From: Baffinella frigidus
Lineage: Eukaryota > Cryptophyceae > Cryptomonadales > Baffinellaceae
Direction of reading: 5' to 3'
DNA length: 28,783 nt
Assembly: GCA_026770585.1 (NCBI GenBank)
Contig: MU647230.1
Span: 80,306-109,088 of the forward strand
Of this stretch, positions 9,601-14,508 are shown one piece after another. Numbering within the stretch: position 1 is the first letter of the stretch; the number at the start of each line of letters is the position of its first letter. The position numbers were made by a program, and so were the translations under genes. The notes under the pieces were generated by a model. It ran no database searches, had not been told where the DNA came from, and worked only from the letters and a program-made list of their open reading frames with translations.

Positions 9601-12600
9601 GCGAGGGGGACGTGAGGGGGAAGTGATGCACGTGAGGGGAAACCGCCCTGGGGGCAATCCAGGGGCAAATCGTTAGTCAATCTCCCACAGATGCGCCCGG
9701 AATCCGGGCGCATTTGTATGAGAGTCGACTTGAGAAACTATCGATTTGCCCCGAACTTGCCTCTAGGGTGGGGAAAGAGCGTGAGGGACGAGAGAGGCTC
9801 GGGAGTGGAATCCTCCTGACTGTCCTGACAAGGAGACGAATCGACAATCTGAATCACCGACCCTAGCCTGGGCATTCTGAACCGCCGACCCTAGACAGGG
9901 GCCCACCCCAGCATCAACATCTACCGCTGCCTAACTCGGGTCCACCGACTATTCTCACGTTGACGTGCTGGGTGTGCGGTGCAAATCCGTCAACTTGCAG
10001 CGGGAAAGAGCCCGGGCTCACCAAACTGGCAAGCCCAAATAAACTTGGACAGCGCTAGGTTGTCTCACGTCGCAGCCTCTCTGGCGGCATGATAGTCTCT
10101 CACCTCAGTTCCTTTCTGGCGGTAGGTGGTGGGGCAAGCCAAGCGGAAAGCCGGATTCCCCGACGACCGCGTCTTAGCATTCATCGAAAAATGTTAAGAC
10201 ACATGTTAACGACCGCGTCTCAACATTTGACATGTGTCTTTCTTGACATCTATCGATAAATGTTAAGATTTGCCGATAAATGTTAAGAGGGGGAGAGGTG
10301 GATGCTCTCCACTGCATACCTGCAAGCCCCTAGCTCTGTCTGATTAAAACTGGGTTCGGCATGCATACCTGCATGTGCCACGCAGAGTGCGGGATGGCCG
10401 ACTCTTCTCAAGTTGTCATGCTGGCTTCGCGGTTCAAATCTATCAACTTTGGAGCGAAAAAAAAGGCCAGAGCTAGCACACCTGCATGCGGGCTCGTTCC
10501 TCACGGCTCATAGACTATTGTATCACTCAACTCAAGGAAGAAGGGCCTATCTAGGACCTGTATCGAGAGTAATGAAGAAGAAGAAGAAGACCTGCATATC
10601 TTAACATTTGTCAAAGAGAGGGAGAGGCGGATGCTCTCTGCGAGCCTGCAGGTCCTAGCTCTGCTGCTCTGCCTGATCAAAACTGGGTTCGGCGATGATT
10701 GCACCTGCATGTGACGCGAAGAGTGCGGGATGAGCATGCCCGCGTGCGCCGCTGCTGCCTGGGTACGGTTTGGGGTTTGGTGTTTGGTGTTTAGGGTTTG
10801 GGGTTCGGGGTTTGGGGTGTGGGATTTGGGGTTTGGGGTGTGGGGTGTGGGGTGTGGGGTGTGGGATTTGGTGTTTGGGGTGTCGGGTTCCGTGTTTAGA
10901 GAACCTGGAGATTTGCAGCGGACAGCATGGCGGTGCCGTTGGCGTTGTACCCCCCGGGGTACAGCAGCGGCGACCCCAGCCCTGACGACCCTGGTTTGGG
11001 GCGTAGGGATTCAGGGCTTGGTCAGCACTGCAATACTATTAGTCAGCACTATAATACTGTTAGTCAGCACTGTAATACTGTTAGTCAACACTGTAATACT
11101 ACAGGTGTTTGGAATGCAGCAGAGAGCATGGCCGTGCAGTTGGCGCTATCCCTTAAGTTGCGATGCTGACTAATAGTATTATATATTAGGTAGGCTCATA
11201 CGCCCTACCGTAGGGCCCCAGAACCTGCCTAGGACCTCTTGGCGGTCAATTTTGACGGCCTCGACACTAAAGAGATACCCCCCAGGCCCGACGACCCTGA
11301 TCGAGCGTGGGAAACGGGTTTCAGCGGGGTCTCGGATGCTCGTGCCCGACTCGAGGCTGGAAGTGGGACTATTTTAAATTTACGTTTTTTAAATTTAGTA
11401 CCAGTCACGGGCATGCTTGGTCACGTATCTCAAGTTATAACTTGAGATACGTGACCAAATGCCCCTATTTGTGTGAAAATTACTACACAACCCCCCCCCC
11501 CCCTTCAATTGTAAAAGAATGTCTGTTTTAAAATAGTCACATTTCTAGCCTCGAGTGGCCGCGCTCGACGCTGCCATGAACGCCCTCGGCCTGATCACCA
11601 CCAGCATCCAGGCGCTCAACATCGCGGTGCCCCGCCAGACTATGCACAAGGTCGAGAAGCCCGGGGGGGGCTCATGGCGCATCTATCGAGGGTTGGGTTG
11701 GGTCCTGTGCACGCCTTGCAGTCGCATGCGGTTTCAGCGGGGGTCCAGGGCGCATCTTGCGGGGCTTGTGGAGGTGCGCTTCGGGTCCTGTACACGCAAC
11801 CCAAGACCCTAAACCCTAGGAGCCTAAGCAAGCTTGCAGCCACGCGAGGTCGCTCTCTGTTGCACATTATTCTAGGGTCAAAGCCTAGCTCTGCTTGAGT
11901 AAAAATCGGCTCGACATAAAAACAAGAGCAGGAACTCTGGTACAAACGTGCACCTAGAATACATTTCATGGCGAGCCCAGTTCTACTCAGGCAGAGCTAG
12001 GGGGAGGGACGGGCGAAATAAACCCGCGGAGCTCCGCAGCGTGTATGGTGTGTGGTGTATGGTGTATGGTGTAAGGTGTATGGTGTATGGTGTATGGTGT
12101 ATGGTGTATGGTCTTAGACGTGCCGCGCGAGTTGGAGCCATTGAAATCGTTGTTCCGTAGGACCAACCCTATGTCCCTACGGATTGCCTACCGTAGGGTC
12201 CTATGGAGTATCCACTCACGGGTTATTCACAAAACCCCTTTGTAGTCCGCTGTGCAGAGGGGTGAGAGCAACCTGCGGGGCCAGTGCCCGCCTTGGGCGA
12301 CGTGAGGTCGCTCGCGTCTAGGGTGTAGGGTGTAGGGTGTACAGGGGTACGTCGCTCATAAGAAAGCGCGCGCCCCCTAGGACCACCACAGGGGCCTAGG
12401 CATAGTCCTACAGTAGGGTCCTAGGGGGGGGCCTAGGCATAGTCCTACAGTAGGGTCCTAGGGGGGGGGCGCTTTCTTATGAGCGAGGTACCCCGTAGGG
12501 GGGGGGGGGGCTCACAACCTGCGGAGCCCGTCTTGGACGTGCCCGTCTTGGAGGTGCCGCGCGAGCCGCTGGAGCCATTGTGCGAGACGGTCTCGCCTGA

Positions 12601-14477
12601 GGAGCCTTGCCCAGAGCCGGTGCCGCCCTGCTTGGGATTTGGAGTTAAGGCCTGCTCGCCGCGCGCAAAGTCACTGCTGGTGCCAACGTCACTTCTGGTA
12701 CAACACCAAAACCCGGGTCCGTGCCCCGAGCCGGTGCCGCCCTGCTTTGAGGCTTTGCGTTAGCTTGCGCCTTGCATACGTAAAATGTCCAACAAATGTT
12801 ATCTCAAGGGGAAGTGAGAAGAGTGTGCCCTGTATGGGTTTGACTTAAGACAGGCGAGCGCCAAAGTCACTTCTGATGCCCAAGTCACTTCTGGTGCCCA
12901 AGTCACTTCTGGTACACCACCAAAACCCAGGTCTTTTAAAGTGCGTTTTGGAGTTGGATCTGTTGGAACCTTGCCCCGAGCTGGTCCCGCCCTGCTCGGC
13001 GCGCGCTCCTGAGGAGACTGTTGGGATATCAAGGGGTGGGTTGGGAGGGGGGTAAACAGGGTTTTCGGGTGTTCGGTCCTGAGGCCGAAACTGGTCAAAA
13101 GTGCGTTTGTTACGGATCGACACCAACAAGGCGTCTCGAGAGACCTTGGAAGCGTTTCTCGGCAGACGCGTGCGAGCGAGGGACGGCGAGAGGCAGAGGG
13201 GGCAGAGACCGGGCAGAGACCGGGCAGAGACCGGGCAGAGACCGGGCAGAGACCGGGCGGGACAAGGCGGCGTGGTTCTGGCGCCCGTTGGTCAGAGAAG
13301 GCCAAGTCAGAAAAGTCTTCTTCAAGCATTGGGCCTGGAAAGGTGTGAGAGTGTGGGTGGGTCTAGGAGAAAGTGGATCTGGAAAGGTCTGGAAAGGCCC
13401 GGTCCGAAAGGGGAGAGTACCGCGGTGCCCGTCGATGGCGTCGAGTTCAATCCGGAAAACCTTAAACCCTCAACGGTGCGAGAGTGTGCGTGGGACTAGG
13501 AGCACAGGAAGGGTCCGAGGTGAGCCATTCGCTCGGTCTGAAAAGAGAAGGTTGGCGGGCCTGAAATGGTGTGAGAGAGTGGGTGGGTCTAGGAGCACAG
13601 GAGGTGAGAGAGAGAGAGTGGATTGGGTCTCAAAAGACGAGGTTGGCGGGTTTGGAAAGGGGGGTGTACCGCGGTGCCGGTCGACGGCGTCGAATTCATC
13701 ATGGTCATCATCCTGCATCCGGAAGACATTGAATTAATGCACGATATTTAATTAATGATTAATTGATTACTCACGTCTGCGCCTTCCACACGCCGCACAC
13801 GTATTGTTTCGCAGCACACAGCGCTTTGCCACATACGTGGCAAAACGCGTCACGCCCCAGCAACGCACCAGCAATCTGGCAGCAGAGAAGAAGAAAAACA
13901 ATCTCGTCGAGTCCCTTTATAAATTCTATCTCAGAAACTGTCCATCTCAACGATTACTGGTACAAATCCAAGAGTTTTAAAACTCTCAAGATACAGAATG
14001 GCTCCAAGCCCCACTGAAATCTGAGATAGAATGTATGGAGAGACGCGATGAAATGCACGAGATCCAAGGGTGCACAGCGGTGGAGCTCAATGTGTGATCG
14101 TCGACTCTGCACCGGGAGAGAGTCGCAGAGTCGACCATCACACATTTATCCGGGGAACCCTATTTTTCTTTCATTCGATGGCAACGAAAATTACTACACA
14201 ATTCGTTCTAAGTAGTAATATTAAAGAATTTGTATAGTAATTTTGATTGCCATCAAATGAAAGAAAAATAGGTATAAACATGTGTAGTTATCCCGGATAA
14301 ACATGTGTAGTTGGCGGTTAGAGTTGACGGTTACACATGCGTAACCATCAAACCTCTCTCTATGAAGAAGGGGGCGGAGCGCACGGTTACACATGTGTAA
14401 AGAGTTGACGACTTTCTACGGAGAAGGGGGCGGAGCGCACCCGGGTTGGTGCGCACCTCCCTGGTTCATGTGTGTGT

Positions 14478-14508
<31 letters not shown>

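Noticed and set aside
10420-10445. tRNA gene (GGTTCAAATC B-box-like motif)
   Set aside because: No acceptor stem, D arm or anticodon arm can be built around it; it is part of the 115-bp repeat.
11715-11787. Additional bHLH exon between exons 5 and 6
   Set aside because: It has TACAG and AAG|GC borders, but exons 5 and 6 already match in phase and inclusion of 73 nt would break the frame.
12479-13012. Plus-strand Pro-rich coding repeats (PCPEPVPPC)
   Set aside because: The minus strand has AG acceptors, donors, matching phase with neighbouring exons and silent differences between copies, so the plus frame is a shadow.
13021-13737. 238-codon plus-strand open frame
   Set aside because: It crosses an 11-bp tandem repeat and duplicated intron segments, has no domain, and the splice-phase and silent-change evidence for exon 4 is on the minus strand.
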